A DNA stretch of 64,000 bases from Hahella sp. HNIBRBA332 (GCF_030719035.1 NZ_CP132203.1:3410001-3474000), one strand, 5' to 3'. Positions 42,143 to 52,447 are shown, counted from the stretch's first letter. A program made the numbers and translations. Notes: generated from the sequence alone by a model not told the origin.

Positions 42143-43345
42143 ATGACAGGAAAACTTATTCTGGTGTTGAACAGTGGAAGTTCCTCACTCAAATTCGCCA
42201 TTATCGAACCCGAGCAAGACGCTCCCCTACTCACCGGCATCGCCGAACGTCTGAGTTCCGCCGAAGCCAATTTTCGCATGCGCTGGCGTAACGAAGAAGA
42301 CAGTCGCCAGCCCTGCCCCAACGCAGACCACGGCCGTATCATCGACCACCTGTTCCAGTATATGCATGAGCACGGCGTCGACGCTGCGGACCTGACAGGC
42401 GTCGGACACAGAGTCGTCCATGGCGGCGAGAGCTTTCGCGACTCAGCTATCATTGACGAGCAGGTTATCGCCAAAATTGAACAGTGCGCCAAGCTGGCTC
42501 CCTTACACAACCCAGTGAACTTGCTGGGTATCAAGGCGATTGCGCGGAAATACCCGAACTTACCGCAAGTGGCGGTGTTCGACACGTCTTTTCATCAGAC
42601 CCTGCCAGATTACGCATATACTTACGCCCTCCCCTACGAGCTGTATCGGGAGCATGGTCTCAGGCGGTACGGTTTTCATGGCTCCAGCCATCGTTTTGTC
42701 GCAGGACGCGCCGCCGACCTGCTTGGCAAATCGCTGAACGATTGCAGTTTTATCAGCGCCCACCTCGGCAATGGGTGCAGCGCCGCCGCCATTAAAGGCG
42801 GCGTCTCGGTCGACACCAGTATGGGATTGACGCCGCTGGAAGGCTTGGTAATGGGATCCCGTTGCGGCGACCTCGATCCCGGCCTTGTCCTGCATTTGAT
42901 GCAAACGTTGAATTACACGCCCGATCAACTGTCGCAACTGCTCAATAAGGAAAGCGGGCTACTTGGCGTCTCAGAAGTCAGCAATGATATGCGTGAACTG
43001 CTGCGCCTAGGTGATGAAGGTCATCAGCAAGCAGCCCTGGCGATCGATATCTTCTGCTACCGGCTGGCGAAAACGATCGCTGGCTACTATCTGGCGACGG
43101 CGCCGCTGGACGCTATTATTTTCACCGGGGGCATAGGCGAAAATGCTGCGCCGATACGCGCCAAGGTATGCGCCTGGCTCAAGCCCCTGGGCGTCTATTT
43201 GGATGAAGAGGCTAACCGCCGCCACGGAGAAGACCGCAAAGGACGCATTTCCAAGGACGACTCGCTAAACATTATGGTCGTTCCCACCAATGAGGAACTT
43301 CTTATCGCCCAGGACACCCTGGCGTTGATTAGGCGCCGTCAATAA
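42143..43345 (+). CDS. ackA: Acetate kinase
   Basis: A 400-residue enzyme interconverting acetate plus ATP and acetyl phosphate plus ADP. Signatures: NSGSSSLKF near the start, 'GHRVVHGG', 'PQVAVFDTSFH', 'YGFHGSSHRFV', 'AHLGNGCS', 'DTSMGLTPLEG' and 'FTGGIGENA'. I choose ATG at 42143 (AAGGCAGG ahead), which matches the family start; the frame extends 20 codons further up. It forms an operon with pta. Confidence 0.95.
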   Translation: MTGKLILVLNSGSSSLKFAIIEPEQDAPLLTGIAERLSSAEANFRMRWRNEEDSRQPCPNADHGRIIDHLFQYMHEHGVDAADLTGVGHRVVHGGESFRDSAIIDEQVIAKIEQCAKLAPLHNPVNLLGIKAIARKYPNLPQVAVFDTSFHQTLPDYAYTYALPYELYREHGLRRYGFHGSSHRFVAGRAADLLGKSLNDCSFISAHLGNGCSAAAIKGGVSVDTSMGLTPLEGLVMGSRCGDLDPGLVLHLMQTLNYTPDQLSQLLNKESGLLGVSEVSNDMRELLRLGDEGHQQAALAIDIFCYRLAKTIAGYYLATAPLDAIIFTGGIGENAAPIRAKVCAWLKPLGVYLDEEANRRHGEDRKGRISKDDSLNIMVVPTNEELLIAQDTLALIRRRQ

Positions 43346-43395
43346 TCGCAATAGACGTCATCTTCTTTTCACCGCCTTAACCAAGAGGAATCATC

Positions 43396-45543
43396 GTGGC
43401 CAAAGTTCTCTTTATCGCCCCCGCCTCCGTCGCGGTAGGCTTGACCTCCGTCTGCCTTGGCTTAATCAGGGCCTACGACAGCGTAGGGTTGCGCGTCGCG
43501 TTTTTCAAACCATTCGCACAACCCCGCGATAATCATCATGAAACAGATCGCTCAATCATATTCACCCGGGAAAAAATGGGCCTAACTGTCCCGGACCCGA
43601 TGTCCTTGCGCCACGCCCACAGCCTGATGAGCCAACAGCAAACGCCCCTGCTGATGGAACAAACCATCGCGCTATTTCACAAAGTGGATACGGAGGCCGA
43701 TGTCGTCATCGTAGAAGGCGTCGCGCCTCCCCCCGGCGATGATTACTCAGCCCGTCTGAATGTTGAAGTGGCGCGCAACCTGGACGCCGAAGTCATCCTG
43801 GTCGCCGCCCCTGATGGCATGCCCCCACAAGACCTGGATGATCATCTTTCTCTCGCCTCCCGACTGTTTGCAGACCCATCCGATCCTGATGTAGTCGGTT
43901 GCGTGCTTAACAAAGTGCACGCCCCCCATGGCGACGAGCCGCCCTTCAGCGACGACGGAGATGAAGACGAAACTCCGGCCGAAAGGCATGACTATGGAAA
44001 AGAGTGCAAAGTATTCCGGCAGTCCCATTTCCGCCTCATCGCCAGCATTCCCTGGCGCGCCGACCTGGTAGCGCCCAGAACCTCAGACATTGTTGAGGAG
44101 TTGGAAGCGGAGTATTTGAACGAAGGTAAATCCAGGCAGCGCAGGGTGCTCCACACGACCGTGTGCGCCCGCACCATACCTAATATGGTTAATCGTCTGA
44201 AGCCCGGAGCCTTGATCATCACGCCTGGGGACCGAGAAGATATTTTTGTCACCAGTTGCGCCGCGGCCCTGATCGGCGTCCCTCTGGCCGGCCTACTGCT
44301 GACCGGCGGCCTCAAACCGGACCCCCGCACGCTAAAATTATGTCAGCCCGCATTGGATACAGGCCTTCCCGTACTGATCACCCGCAAAGACACTTATGTC
44401 ACCGCCAGCATGGTCTCGCACATGGACACTGAAGTGCCGTTGGACGATATGGAGCGCATCGAGTCCGTCATCGCCGGCGTGTCCAGCCATATTGACCCTG
44501 AATGGCTCAAGCAATCTGTCAGCCTGCCGCGCAAACCCCGCATGTCGCCGGCGGCATTTCGCTACCAGCTGTCGAAGCGGGCGAAAGAAGCCAATAAGAC
44601 GATTATTCTTCCCGAAGGCAATGAGCCGCGAACCATACAAGCCGCCACCATATGCCATGAGCGCGGCATCGCGAAATGCATTCTGGTAGGTAAGCGTCAG
44701 GAAATACTGGCGGTAGCTGAAGCCCAAGGCGTGCAATTGCCAAACGCCATTCAGATTATCGAACCCGATCAGGTCAGAGAGAAATACATTTCTCCCATGG
44801 TGGAACTGCGTAAGCACAAAGGATTGACGCCGCAAATGGCGGAAGCGCAACTGGAAGATAATGTGGTGCTGGCCACCATGATGCTGGCGCTTGGCGAAGT
44901 CGACGGCCTGGTGTCCGGCGCCGTGCATACCACCGCCAATACCGTACGCCCTGCTCTACAGCTGATAAAAGCCCGTAAAGGATGCCGTATTGTCTCTTCG
45001 GTTTTCTTCATGTGCCTGCCTGAGCAAGTGCTGGTATATGGCGATTGCGCCATTAACCCGGATCCAGACGCGCAAGAGCTCGCCGACATTGCTCTCCAAT
45101 GCGCCGACTCAGCAGTCTTGTTCGGCATAGAACCTCGTGTGGCCATGCTCAGCTATAGCACCGGCGACTCCGGCTCCGGTAGCGATGTAGATAAAGTGAG
45201 AGCCGCCGCAAAACTTGCTCATGAGAAGCGTCCAGACCTGCTTTTGGATGGTCCTTTGCAATATGACGCCGCCGCCATTGAAGACGTGGCCAAAACCAAA
45301 GCCCCGGACAGCAAAGTAGCAGGCAAGGCGACCGTATTCGTGTTCCCTGACTTGAATACCGGCAACACCACCTACAAAGCAGTGCAACGCAGCGCCAATG
45401 TTATCAGCATGGGTCCGATGCTACAGGGTTTGAAGAAGCCGGTTAATGATCTGTCTCGTGGGGCGCTAGTGGAAGATATTGTCTACACCATCGCACTGAC
45501 GGCTGTTCAGGCGACGCAAAATACAGAAGTGATGGAAAACTAA
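43396..45543 (+). CDS. pta: Phosphate acetyltransferase, long form
   Basis: A 715-residue enzyme converting acetyl-CoA plus phosphate to acetyl phosphate plus CoA. The length shows the three-domain proteobacterial type: N-terminal P-loop-like domain with 'FIAPASVAVGLTSVCLGL', a DRTGG domain (about 215-330), and the C-terminal catalytic PTA/PTB domain (about 390-710) with 'IILPEGNEPRTIQAA' and 'MLSYSTGDSGSGSDVDKV'. The start is GTG at 43396 after GAGGAA. It follows ackA by 50 bases. Confidence 0.95.
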   Translation: MAKVLFIAPASVAVGLTSVCLGLIRAYDSVGLRVAFFKPFAQPRDNHHETDRSIIFTREKMGLTVPDPMSLRHAHSLMSQQQTPLLMEQTIALFHKVDTEADVVIVEGVAPPPGDDYSARLNVEVARNLDAEVILVAAPDGMPPQDLDDHLSLASRLFADPSDPDVVGCVLNKVHAPHGDEPPFSDDGDEDETPAERHDYGKECKVFRQSHFRLIASIPWRADLVAPRTSDIVEELEAEYLNEGKSRQRRVLHTTVCARTIPNMVNRLKPGALIITPGDREDIFVTSCAAALIGVPLAGLLLTGGLKPDPRTLKLCQPALDTGLPVLITRKDTYVTASMVSHMDTEVPLDDMERIESVIAGVSSHIDPEWLKQSVSLPRKPRMSPAAFRYQLSKRAKEANKTIILPEGNEPRTIQAATICHERGIAKCILVGKRQEILAVAEAQGVQLPNAIQIIEPDQVREKYISPMVELRKHKGLTPQMAEAQLEDNVVLATMMLALGEVDGLVSGAVHTTANTVRPALQLIKARKGCRIVSSVFFMCLPEQVLVYGDCAINPDPDAQELADIALQCADSAVLFGIEPRVAMLSYSTGDSGSGSDVDKVRAAAKLAHEKRPDLLLDGPLQYDAAAIEDVAKTKAPDSKVAGKATVFVFPDLNTGNTTYKAVQRSANVISMGPMLQGLKKPVNDLSRGALVEDIVYTIALTAVQATQNTEVMEN

Positions 45544-45548
45544 AACCA

Positions 45549-45569
45549 CGTCGCCGGAACCCGGCGACG
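45549..45569. terminator. Hairpin between convergent pta and der
   Basis: CGTCGCCGG-AAC-CCGGCGACG is a perfect 9-base stem with a 3-base loop, lying between two converging stop codons. A long T run is missing, but the stem is strong and symmetric, so it may serve both genes. Confidence 0.65.
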
Positions 45570-45589
45570 CTTATACGCAAGAAACGATA

Positions 45590-47008
45590 TTAGCGGGATT
45601 TCTTGCGTTTCTGCTTATGCTTGAGCTTCTTAACGTGCTTCATCAAGCGCTCTTTTTTCTTCTGCTGCCGTGGCGAAAGCTTGTTCTTTCTGCCTGCAAA
45701 GGGGTTCTCACCACTACGGAACTCAAAGCGAATCGGCGTGCCGACCACTTTTAACACTTTGCGGAAAGTGTTCTCCAGATAACGCTTATAGCTGTTCGGC
45801 AGAGCGTCGGTCTGGTTGCCATGCACAATGATCAGAGGAGGATTTGAACCACCCTGGTGCGCATAGCGCAACTTGATGCGACGCCCATTGACCATTGGCG
45901 GCTGGTGCTGGGAAACCGCGTCTTCCAGCAATGTGGTCAGTTGATTGGTGGACCACTTCGCCATGGCGCTATCAAAACACTCATGCACGGACTCGTACAA
46001 ATGCCCAACGCCAGTACCGTGCAAAGCGGAGATGAAGTGGATCTGCGCATACTCCACAAACCCCATGCGACGATCAATCTCACGACGCACATTGTCCTTG
46101 TCGTCCTGAGACATTCCGTCCCACTTATTGATTGCCAGAACCAATGCGCGTCCAGCTTCAATGGCGAAGCCAAGCAAATGCAAATCCTGATCAACGATGC
46201 CTTCACGAGCGTCCAGGACCAGCACGACCACATGCGCGTCCTTGATCGCCTGCAAGGTCTTCACAATGGAAAATTTTTCCACCGCCTCGCTGACATTTTT
46301 ACGACGACGCACCCCTGCCGTATCTATCAGGGTGTAGCGCTCCCCCAGCCGTTCGTAGGGAATGTAGACGGAATCCCTAGTAGTGCCCGGTTGGTCGAAC
46401 ACGACAACGCGCTCTTCGCCCAACAAACGGTTCACCAGCGTTGACTTACCCACATTGGGGCGGCCAATGATGCCAATGCGAATACCAGAGTCTTCATCAC
46501 TTTCCTGCGGCTCCTGCTCAGGAAACGGATCCAACGCCTTTTCCAACAATGAGCGCACGCCACGGTTATGCGAAGCGGCGGTGTACATGTGCTCCTGAAA
46601 ACCAAGCGCAAAGAAATCCGCCGCCGCCACTTCCGGCTGCAGACCATCAATCTTGTTCACCACCAAAATGGTGGGCTTGCCGCGCACGCGCAATTCTTTG
46701 GCGATCATTTCGTCTGCTGGAGTGACGCCCGCCTGCGCGTCCACCACAAACAGCACCACGTCAGCCTCGTTCATAGCGGTGAATGACTGCCCCGCCATGG
46801 CCGCGTCTATGCCTTGCTCTTCGCCGGTAATCCCTCCGGTATCAACGACAATATAGTGTTTGCCTTCCAACTCGCCTTCGCCGTATTTGCGGTCGCGGGT
46901 CAGGCCCGGCAGGTTAGCGACAATAGCGTCACGACTGCGGGTCATGCGATTAAACAGCGTGGACTTGCCAACATTTGGCCGCCCCACGAGGGCGATTACC
47001 GGTTTCAT
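45590..47008 (-). CDS. der: Ribosome assembly GTPase Der (EngA)
   Basis: A 472-residue protein with two tandem GTPase domains and a C-terminal KH-like domain, needed for 50S maturation. G1 motifs GRPNVGKSTLFN (start) and GRPNVGKSTLVN (about 180), G3 DTGG and DTAG, and G4 NKIDG and NKWDG are all visible. A very basic tail (KKLKHKQKRKKSR) closes it. It is the last gene of the leftward housekeeping run. Confidence 0.96.
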   Translation of the reverse strand: MKPVIALVGRPNVGKSTLFNRMTRSRDAIVANLPGLTRDRKYGEGELEGKHYIVVDTGGITGEEQGIDAAMAGQSFTAMNEADVVLFVVDAQAGVTPADEMIAKELRVRGKPTILVVNKIDGLQPEVAAADFFALGFQEHMYTAASHNRGVRSLLEKALDPFPEQEPQESDEDSGIRIGIIGRPNVGKSTLVNRLLGEERVVVFDQPGTTRDSVYIPYERLGERYTLIDTAGVRRRKNVSEAVEKFSIVKTLQAIKDAHVVVLVLDAREGIVDQDLHLLGFAIEAGRALVLAINKWDGMSQDDKDNVRREIDRRMGFVEYAQIHFISALHGTGVGHLYESVHECFDSAMAKWSTNQLTTLLEDAVSQHQPPMVNGRRIKLRYAHQGGSNPPLIIVHGNQTDALPNSYKRYLENTFRKVLKVVGTPIRFEFRSGENPFAGRKNKLSPRQQKKKERLMKHVKKLKHKQKRKKSR

Positions 47009-47081
47009 GATCGCGGGTATCTCTAAATAAAACGGTTACAACTTTTACAAGAAGCGCGGCTTAAACCGCCGCGCATCAATA

Positions 47082-48236
47082 TCACTTAATGTCCCAAACG
47101 CTCAAATCGCCGTCACTGCCCAGAATAATCAGGTGATTACCATAAATCAGCGGAGCGGCGTGTATGGGCTCGCCAGCGAGATGAATCCGCGCCAGCATGC
47201 GGCCATCCACTTGCGACAATATATGCACATAGCCTTCCAAATCGCCCACCGCTAAATAATTCCCCCAAACCACAGGAGAGGATAGCTCGCGATAGGACAA
47301 ATCAGACTGTCGCCATATTTCCTTTTTGGAATTTCTGTCTATGGCGACCACATCTCCTTCGGTCGTGGAAACATAGATATTGGTGAATCCGATGCCTGGC
47401 GTCACATAACTGGACATAGGCATGGACCATTCTTCCTTGCCATTCATCGGACTCAGACGTGACAGCTGGCCCTGATAGGAGACTGCGAACAATGCGCCGT
47501 CCTGCACCAACACATCGCCGTCAATGTCCACAAGACGCTCAAGTTCAGTACGGCCCTTCGGCGTCGCTACACGTTGCTCCCAGTATAGCTGACCGTCGTT
47601 GACGCTGACGGCGACGACAGAGCCATTCGCCATGCCGGAAATGACGCCATCCTGCAGCAATACCGGCTTCGCGGTCCCCCTTAAAGTCAATGCTGGTTCG
47701 TTGCTGGCGAACTCCCACAGCTTCTTGCCATCTTCTACGTCATAGGCGGCCAGTTTACCGTCCAGAGTCTGTACAATGGCCTTGCCAGAACCGGATACAG
47801 CCGGGGCCAGCACTTCACTGGAAGTAGGCGCGCGCCAAAGGATTTCTCCATTTTCCCGGTTCAACGCCAACAGCTCACCGTCCAGGGTGGCGACGAAAAC
47901 TCTGCGATAGTCGCCTCCTACACCGCCAACCAACGGCTCGTCCAGGTCGATATCCCACAGACGTTTACCACTTTCCAGCTCCATCGCATAGACTTCGCCA
48001 TCAACATCGTTAGCGTATATTTTGTCATCAACGACAAAAGGCGCGAACTTCAAAAACTGCTCATCCTGCCCGTCACCAATAGAGCGGGACCATAAGCGCT
48101 TGAGCTCTATCTCGGGAGTGAAGGATTTTAGCTCAGCAGGATCAGGACGCACGTCGTCGCTACCGCAACCGCTCAATAACCCTGCCATAACGAAAAAAAG
48201 CGCCCCTAACGGGCGCCATTGAATTCGGAACTTCAT
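47082..48236 (-). CDS. bamB: Outer-membrane assembly lipoprotein BamB
   Basis: A 384-residue lipoprotein with lipobox LLSGC and an eight-bladed PQQ-type propeller (repeats such as 'AMELESGKRLWDIDL', 'ALNRENGEILWRAP', 'AYDVEDGKKLWEFAS'). It is part of the BAM complex that inserts beta-barrel proteins. It lies 7 bases after yfgM and upstream of der, the common gammaproteobacterial order. Confidence 0.94.
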   Translation of the reverse strand: MKFRIQWRPLGALFFVMAGLLSGCGSDDVRPDPAELKSFTPEIELKRLWSRSIGDGQDEQFLKFAPFVVDDKIYANDVDGEVYAMELESGKRLWDIDLDEPLVGGVGGDYRRVFVATLDGELLALNRENGEILWRAPTSSEVLAPAVSGSGKAIVQTLDGKLAAYDVEDGKKLWEFASNEPALTLRGTAKPVLLQDGVISGMANGSVVAVSVNDGQLYWEQRVATPKGRTELERLVDIDGDVLVQDGALFAVSYQGQLSRLSPMNGKEEWSMPMSSYVTPGIGFTNIYVSTTEGDVVAIDRNSKKEIWRQSDLSYRELSSPVVWGNYLAVGDLEGYVHILSQVDGRMLARIHLAGEPIHAAPLIYGNHLIILGSDGDLSVWDIK

Positions 48237-48243
48237 GATAGAT

Positions 48244-48897
48244 TTATACGTCCGCCAAATCGTTCAACTTAATCTGCAACAGTTCAGTCGGCAACTCATG
48301 CTCTTTTGCGTCCGCCAGCGCCTGCTCATAGGCCGCTTTGGCTTCCGCGCGACTTCCCTTCATCTTCAGAATATCTCCAGCGAGTTCTTGAAAGTGAGAA
48401 TAAAATGCATCGCCTTTCTGTACTTTCAACGCTGCCAGCGCATCATCAAATTTCTGCTGCGCCGCCAAGACCCGCGCCAGACGCAAAGACACTACGCGCT
48501 TAAGCGCCTCGTCTTCCGTTTCTGATGCAGCTGCTTTCAATGCGGTTTCCGCACCAGTGAAATCCTTTTTCTCTACCGCTTGTTGCGCCTCAAACAACTT
48601 TGCATAAAGCGCATAGGTTGTACCTGGGTATTTAGTCTGAAGCTCAGTCGCCAGAAAAGAGATATTAGCCTGAGACTTTTCGTCATCAGAGACTTGCGCA
48701 GCGCCAGCTGCCTGCACCAGATCCTGATACATCTGCGACGCTTCTTCTTTCTTTTGCAGCTCATTCTGCTGATAAGCTTTCCAGCCAAAAATCGCAGCCA
48801 GAGCCAATCCGATGCCAATCAAGAGCGCATTGCCGTTTTCCTTCCACCAATTCTTAATGGCGGCGATTTGTTCTTCTTCTGTGCGCAATGAATCCAC
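48244..48897 (-). CDS. yfgM: YfgM-like TPR membrane protein
   Basis: A 217-residue protein with one N-terminal membrane helix (ALLIGIGLALAAIFGWKAYQ) after a short cytoplasmic tail, and a periplasmic TPR-like domain. E. coli YfgM is an ancillary subunit of the SecYEG translocon. I choose the GTG at 48897 (product VDSLRTEEEQIAAIKNWW), which has GAGGAG 7 bases ahead and matches the conserved start; the frame runs 6 codons further up. It is set between hisS and bamB. Confidence 0.9.
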   Translation of the reverse strand: MDSLRTEEEQIAAIKNWWKENGNALLIGIGLALAAIFGWKAYQQNELQKKEEASQMYQDLVQAAGAAQVSDDEKSQANISFLATELQTKYPGTTYALYAKLFEAQQAVEKKDFTGAETALKAAASETEDEALKRVVSLRLARVLAAQQKFDDALAALKVQKGDAFYSHFQELAGDILKMKGSRAEAKAAYEQALADAKEHELPTELLQIKLNDLADV

Positions 48898-48934
48898 TTG
48901 TCTTCTCCTCAACAATAAGCATCAATAACTGTGA

Positions 48935-50209
48935 TTAAATCATTTGTGGCGCGCGCTGGATAAATTCTTCCAGCGACAACGTTTTTTGTGCCTGATCAGT
49001 GCGAAGAGGCTTAATCGTTACTTCACGCTGATTAACTTCGTTCTCACCCAACAAAAGCGCATATGCCGCCGTACTCTTGTCCGCTTTTTTCATCTGGGCT
49101 TTAAAGCTGCCGCCTCCGCAATTCATAACAACACGGATGTTCTGCTGTAAATCTCTTAGCTGCTCAGCGACGTCGAATGCGTATGCCTCCGCGCCTTCGC
49201 CAAGCGCTGCAATAAAGAAGTCAGCACGATCCAGCAAACTGGCGGGCGTCAGACTTAAGGTTTCCAACATCAACACCAAACGCTCAACGCCCATGGCGAA
49301 CCCAACTCCAGGCGTGCCTTTACCGCCCAATTGCGCAACCAGACCATCATAGCGGCCGCCTGCGCATACGGTGCCTTGCGCTCCCAGCGAATCAGTAATC
49401 CATTCAAAAACGGTTTTACCGTAATAATCTAATCCACGCACCAATTTCGGGTTCACGGTATAGCTCAAGCCAGCCCTGTCCAGAAACGCCCTAAGACCCG
49501 CAAAGTGCTGGGCGGACTCTGCATCCAGGAAGTCATTGAACAAAGGCGCATTCTTGAGAATGTCCTGGGTCTTGGCGTCTTTGCTATCCAGTATACGCAG
49601 TGGGTTACTGGAAAGCCTGCGCCGGCTATCCTCGTCTAGCTGATCCTCATATTGACCCAGATAAGAAACCAAAGCCTGTCGATATTCCGCTCTCGCTTCC
49701 GCACTACCGATGGAGTTGATGTGCAGCTGGACATGCTCAGAAAGTCCAAGCTTCTTCCATAATCTGGCAGTCATGATGATCAGTTCTGCGTCGATGTCCG
49801 GGCCGTTGAAGCCGAAGCATTCCACGCCGATTTGATGAAACTGACGATAACGGCCTTTTTGAGGCCGCTCATGACGGAACATGGGGCCGCTATACCAAAG
49901 ACGGCGGGTCTGGTTAAACAGCAACCCATGCTCTTCTCCGGCGCGCACGCATCCGGCCGTTCCCTCTGGACGCAAGGTCAGACTGTCGCCGTTACGATCT
50001 TCAAAGGTGTACATTTCCTTTTCGACGATATCCGTCACTTCGCCAATAGAGCGCTTGAACAAATCTGTCTGCTCCACAATCGGCATCCTGATTTCCTCAA
50101 TGCCATATTGCTCAAACAAACAACGTGCGGTTTCTTCCAGATAACGCCAGACTGGCGTTTGTTCCGGCAGCACATCGTTCATGCCCCGAATAGCCTGAAT
50201 ACGCGCCAA
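48935..50209 (-). CDS. hisS: Histidyl-tRNA synthetase
   Basis: A 424-residue class II aminoacyl-tRNA synthetase charging tRNA-His. The conserved opening 'IQAIRGMNDVLPEQTPVWRYLE', motif 2 (MFRHERPQKGRYRQFHQ), the HisA motif 'LVRGLDYYGKTVFEW', 'GGRYDGLVAQLGG' and the C-terminal anticodon-binding domain are all present. Start ATG at 50209. Confidence 0.96.
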   Translation of the reverse strand: MARIQAIRGMNDVLPEQTPVWRYLEETARCLFEQYGIEEIRMPIVEQTDLFKRSIGEVTDIVEKEMYTFEDRNGDSLTLRPEGTAGCVRAGEEHGLLFNQTRRLWYSGPMFRHERPQKGRYRQFHQIGVECFGFNGPDIDAELIIMTARLWKKLGLSEHVQLHINSIGSAEARAEYRQALVSYLGQYEDQLDEDSRRRLSSNPLRILDSKDAKTQDILKNAPLFNDFLDAESAQHFAGLRAFLDRAGLSYTVNPKLVRGLDYYGKTVFEWITDSLGAQGTVCAGGRYDGLVAQLGGKGTPGVGFAMGVERLVLMLETLSLTPASLLDRADFFIAALGEGAEAYAFDVAEQLRDLQQNIRVVMNCGGGSFKAQMKKADKSTAAYALLLGENEVNQREVTIKPLRTDQAQKTLSLEEFIQRAPQMI

Positions 50210-50328
50210 AATATTACCTCTAACTAAAATGTTTCCTGATTGCCGGATTTTGACGCTCCGACAATGTGCAAATTTGTGCTGCTGACTTAAAGGTTCACCC
50301 TTTGAGCAAGTTATGCTGCGGGGGATAT

Positions 50329-51441
50329 TTACCCTTTTGCGATCAATACATCCAGCTCTTCTTGCTTAGCCGCGGCTTTGCTGCGGATCAACGACTCAAA
50401 GCGCTCAACCAACTCATCATTATTCAATTTGTGGTCTGGCTTTCCGCCCACATAAATCAAGTTGGATGGCGAACCACCAGTCAAGCCTACGTCCGCCTCT
50501 TTCGCTTCCCCAGGTCCATTCACAACACAACCGATGACGGCAACATCCAAGGGCGTGTTGATGTCCTCCAGCCGGCGTTCAAGTTCGTTCATAGTCTTGA
50601 TCACGTCAAAGTTCTGCCTGGAGCAACTGGGACAAGCGATAAAGTTTATCCCCTTGGTGCGCAGCTTAAGGCTCTTGAGGATATCGTAGCCAACCCGAAT
50701 TTCTTCAACAGGATCCGCCGCCAAGGACACACGAATCGTATCGCCAATACCATCCATCAGAAGCATTCCCAACCCAATGGCGGATTTGACGGCGCCAGAA
50801 CGGAATCCGCCCGCCTCAGTAATGCCAAGGTGAAGTGGTTGCTCAATCTGTCCTGCAATCTGGCGATAAGCCGCTACCGTCATGAAAACATCAGACGCCT
50901 TCAAACTCACCTTAAAGTTCTGAAAGTCATGACGATCAAGAATGTCGATATGGCGCATTGCGGACTCCACCAAGGCTTCCGGCGTAGGTTCGCCATATTT
51001 CTTTTGTAACTCTTTCTCTAACGACCCCGCGTTAACCCCTATACGAATGGGTATGCCTTTATCTTTGGCTGCGCTGATAACCGCTTGCACGCGGTCTTCC
51101 CGGCCAATATTGCCCGGGTTGATACGAAGACAGTCGACGCCAACCTCCGCAACCCGCAACGCGATTTTGTAGTCGAAGTGAATATCCGCGACTAAAGGTA
51201 AAGTGACTCTTTGTTTGATGGCCGCAAAAGCTTCCGCCGCATCCATGGTCGGAACCGACACCCGGACAATATCCGCCCCCGCCTGCTGCAGTTTTTCGAT
51301 CTGCGCTACCGTCGCATCAACATCGCAGGTCTCAGTGTTCGTCATAGATTGCACTGCGATAGGCGCATCTCCACCAACCGGCACAGCGCCGACCATAATC
51401 TGGCGCGAACGTCGCCTTTTTATCGGTGACTCAAAATGCAT
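50329..51441 (-). CDS. ispG: 4-hydroxy-3-methylbut-2-enyl diphosphate synthase
   Basis: A 370-residue iron-sulfur enzyme of the MEP isoprenoid pathway (also gcpE). It has a TIM-barrel N-terminus ('GDAPIAVQSMTNTET', 'PLVADIHFDYKIAL') and a C-terminal domain with [4Fe-4S] cysteines in 'CPSCSRQNFDV' and 'CVVNGPGEAKEADVG'. Its cluster must come from a system not encoded here, since iscU and its partners are missing from the nearby isc locus. Confidence 0.95.
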   Translation of the reverse strand: MHFESPIKRRRSRQIMVGAVPVGGDAPIAVQSMTNTETCDVDATVAQIEKLQQAGADIVRVSVPTMDAAEAFAAIKQRVTLPLVADIHFDYKIALRVAEVGVDCLRINPGNIGREDRVQAVISAAKDKGIPIRIGVNAGSLEKELQKKYGEPTPEALVESAMRHIDILDRHDFQNFKVSLKASDVFMTVAAYRQIAGQIEQPLHLGITEAGGFRSGAVKSAIGLGMLLMDGIGDTIRVSLAADPVEEIRVGYDILKSLKLRTKGINFIACPSCSRQNFDVIKTMNELERRLEDINTPLDVAVIGCVVNGPGEAKEADVGLTGGSPSNLIYVGGKPDHKLNNDELVERFESLIRSKAAAKQEELDVLIAKG

Positions 51442-51453
51442 AAAAACAGAACC

Positions 51454-52446
51454 TCAACGTTCCAAGGTCATTTCAACACGGTTATTGCGTACTCGGTATT
51501 GCCCGAAATCCAGAGGCTTGCCATTAACCTCCAGTTTCACAGCATCCACCGCGCCTATAATAAAACGCAAAGGGTACTCCCCTTGAAAATCAACCACATC
51601 GCCCTGGCGGTATAAACCCACAACGCGATTGTTGCTCTTATCTCTCAAGTCAAACCAGCAGTCTCCCACAAATGTCGCCCTGACTGTCACTTTACCCACC
51701 ACCGCTTGAGGCGCTGAAGATTCCAAAGCTGTCGAAGGCGCAGGGTCTACCGAAGCAGGGGCCCCTGTCGCAGTAGAGGGCGGCTCACTGACCGAAGGCT
51801 CAGCAGTGTTACTGTCTTCGGGTTGAAGAAAATCTTCGGGGGATGGCTCCTGATCATCTTCTTCACGACCTGAACCGTCCAGCGGCATTGACTCAACCTC
51901 CGGGACGGAGGTGTCTTGCTCAACAGCCGGAACAAGCGGCTCAATTACGTCACTACTACGCTCAGGAGCAACCGTAATCTCGCTTGAAGCTTCCGATTCC
52001 TGCGGGGTTGATCCAACTTTCTCTGTGGAAACCAGTTCGCGCCCCGATAGGAAGAAGTAAATGAGTCCCGCCGCTACCGCCAAAGCCAATAGTATCAGCC
52101 ACAATCCGCCGCCATGCTTAGGCTTCTCCTCATAAGAGGGGGCAGGAGCTGCTCTTTCTTCAGTAAAGCCACCATCTTCCAGAGATAACTCTTGCTCCAG
52201 ATCTTCGATCACCCGGTCCTCGGACAGGTTAACCAAGCGGGCGTATGCTCTGACGTACCCTTTCAAGAATACCAGTCCAGGGAGCTGACTGTGTTCGCCA
52301 TCCTCGATGGCTTTCACATAACGTGGAATAACATGCAGCCGTTCGGCGGTTTCCGGTATGCTCCAGCCCAAACTCTCCCTGGCCTGACGCAATCGGCTGC
52401 CCGGTCGGTCATTAGCGGCGGGATTGGATGCGGCCTCGGACGACAT
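51454..52446 (-). CDS. rodZ: Cell-shape protein RodZ
   Basis: A 330-residue bitopic protein linking MreB to the cell wall machinery. It has an N-terminal helix-turn-helix (about 15-80, 'LRQARESLGWSIPETAERLHVIPRYVKAIE'), one membrane helix (LWLILLALAVAAGLIYFFL, about 115-133), and a Ser/Pro/Glu-rich periplasmic linker. The C-terminal DUF4115 domain has 'CWFDLRDKSNNRVVGLYRQGDV'. It lies directly after pilF and 12 bases before ispG. Confidence 0.93.
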   Translation of the reverse strand: MSSEAASNPAANDRPGSRLRQARESLGWSIPETAERLHVIPRYVKAIEDGEHSQLPGLVFLKGYVRAYARLVNLSEDRVIEDLEQELSLEDGGFTEERAAPAPSYEEKPKHGGGLWLILLALAVAAGLIYFFLSGRELVSTEKVGSTPQESEASSEITVAPERSSDVIEPLVPAVEQDTSVPEVESMPLDGSGREEDDQEPSPEDFLQPEDSNTAEPSVSEPPSTATGAPASVDPAPSTALESSAPQAVVGKVTVRATFVGDCWFDLRDKSNNRVVGLYRQGDVVDFQGEYPLRFIIGAVDAVKLEVNGKPLDFGQYRVRNNRVEMTLER

Positions 52447-52447
52447 A

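Noticed and set aside
47054..47074. Hairpin GCGCGG/CCGCGC between bamB and der as a terminator
   Set aside because: A T run is lacking and the gap sits inside a run of same-direction housekeeping genes, so I did not call a terminator.
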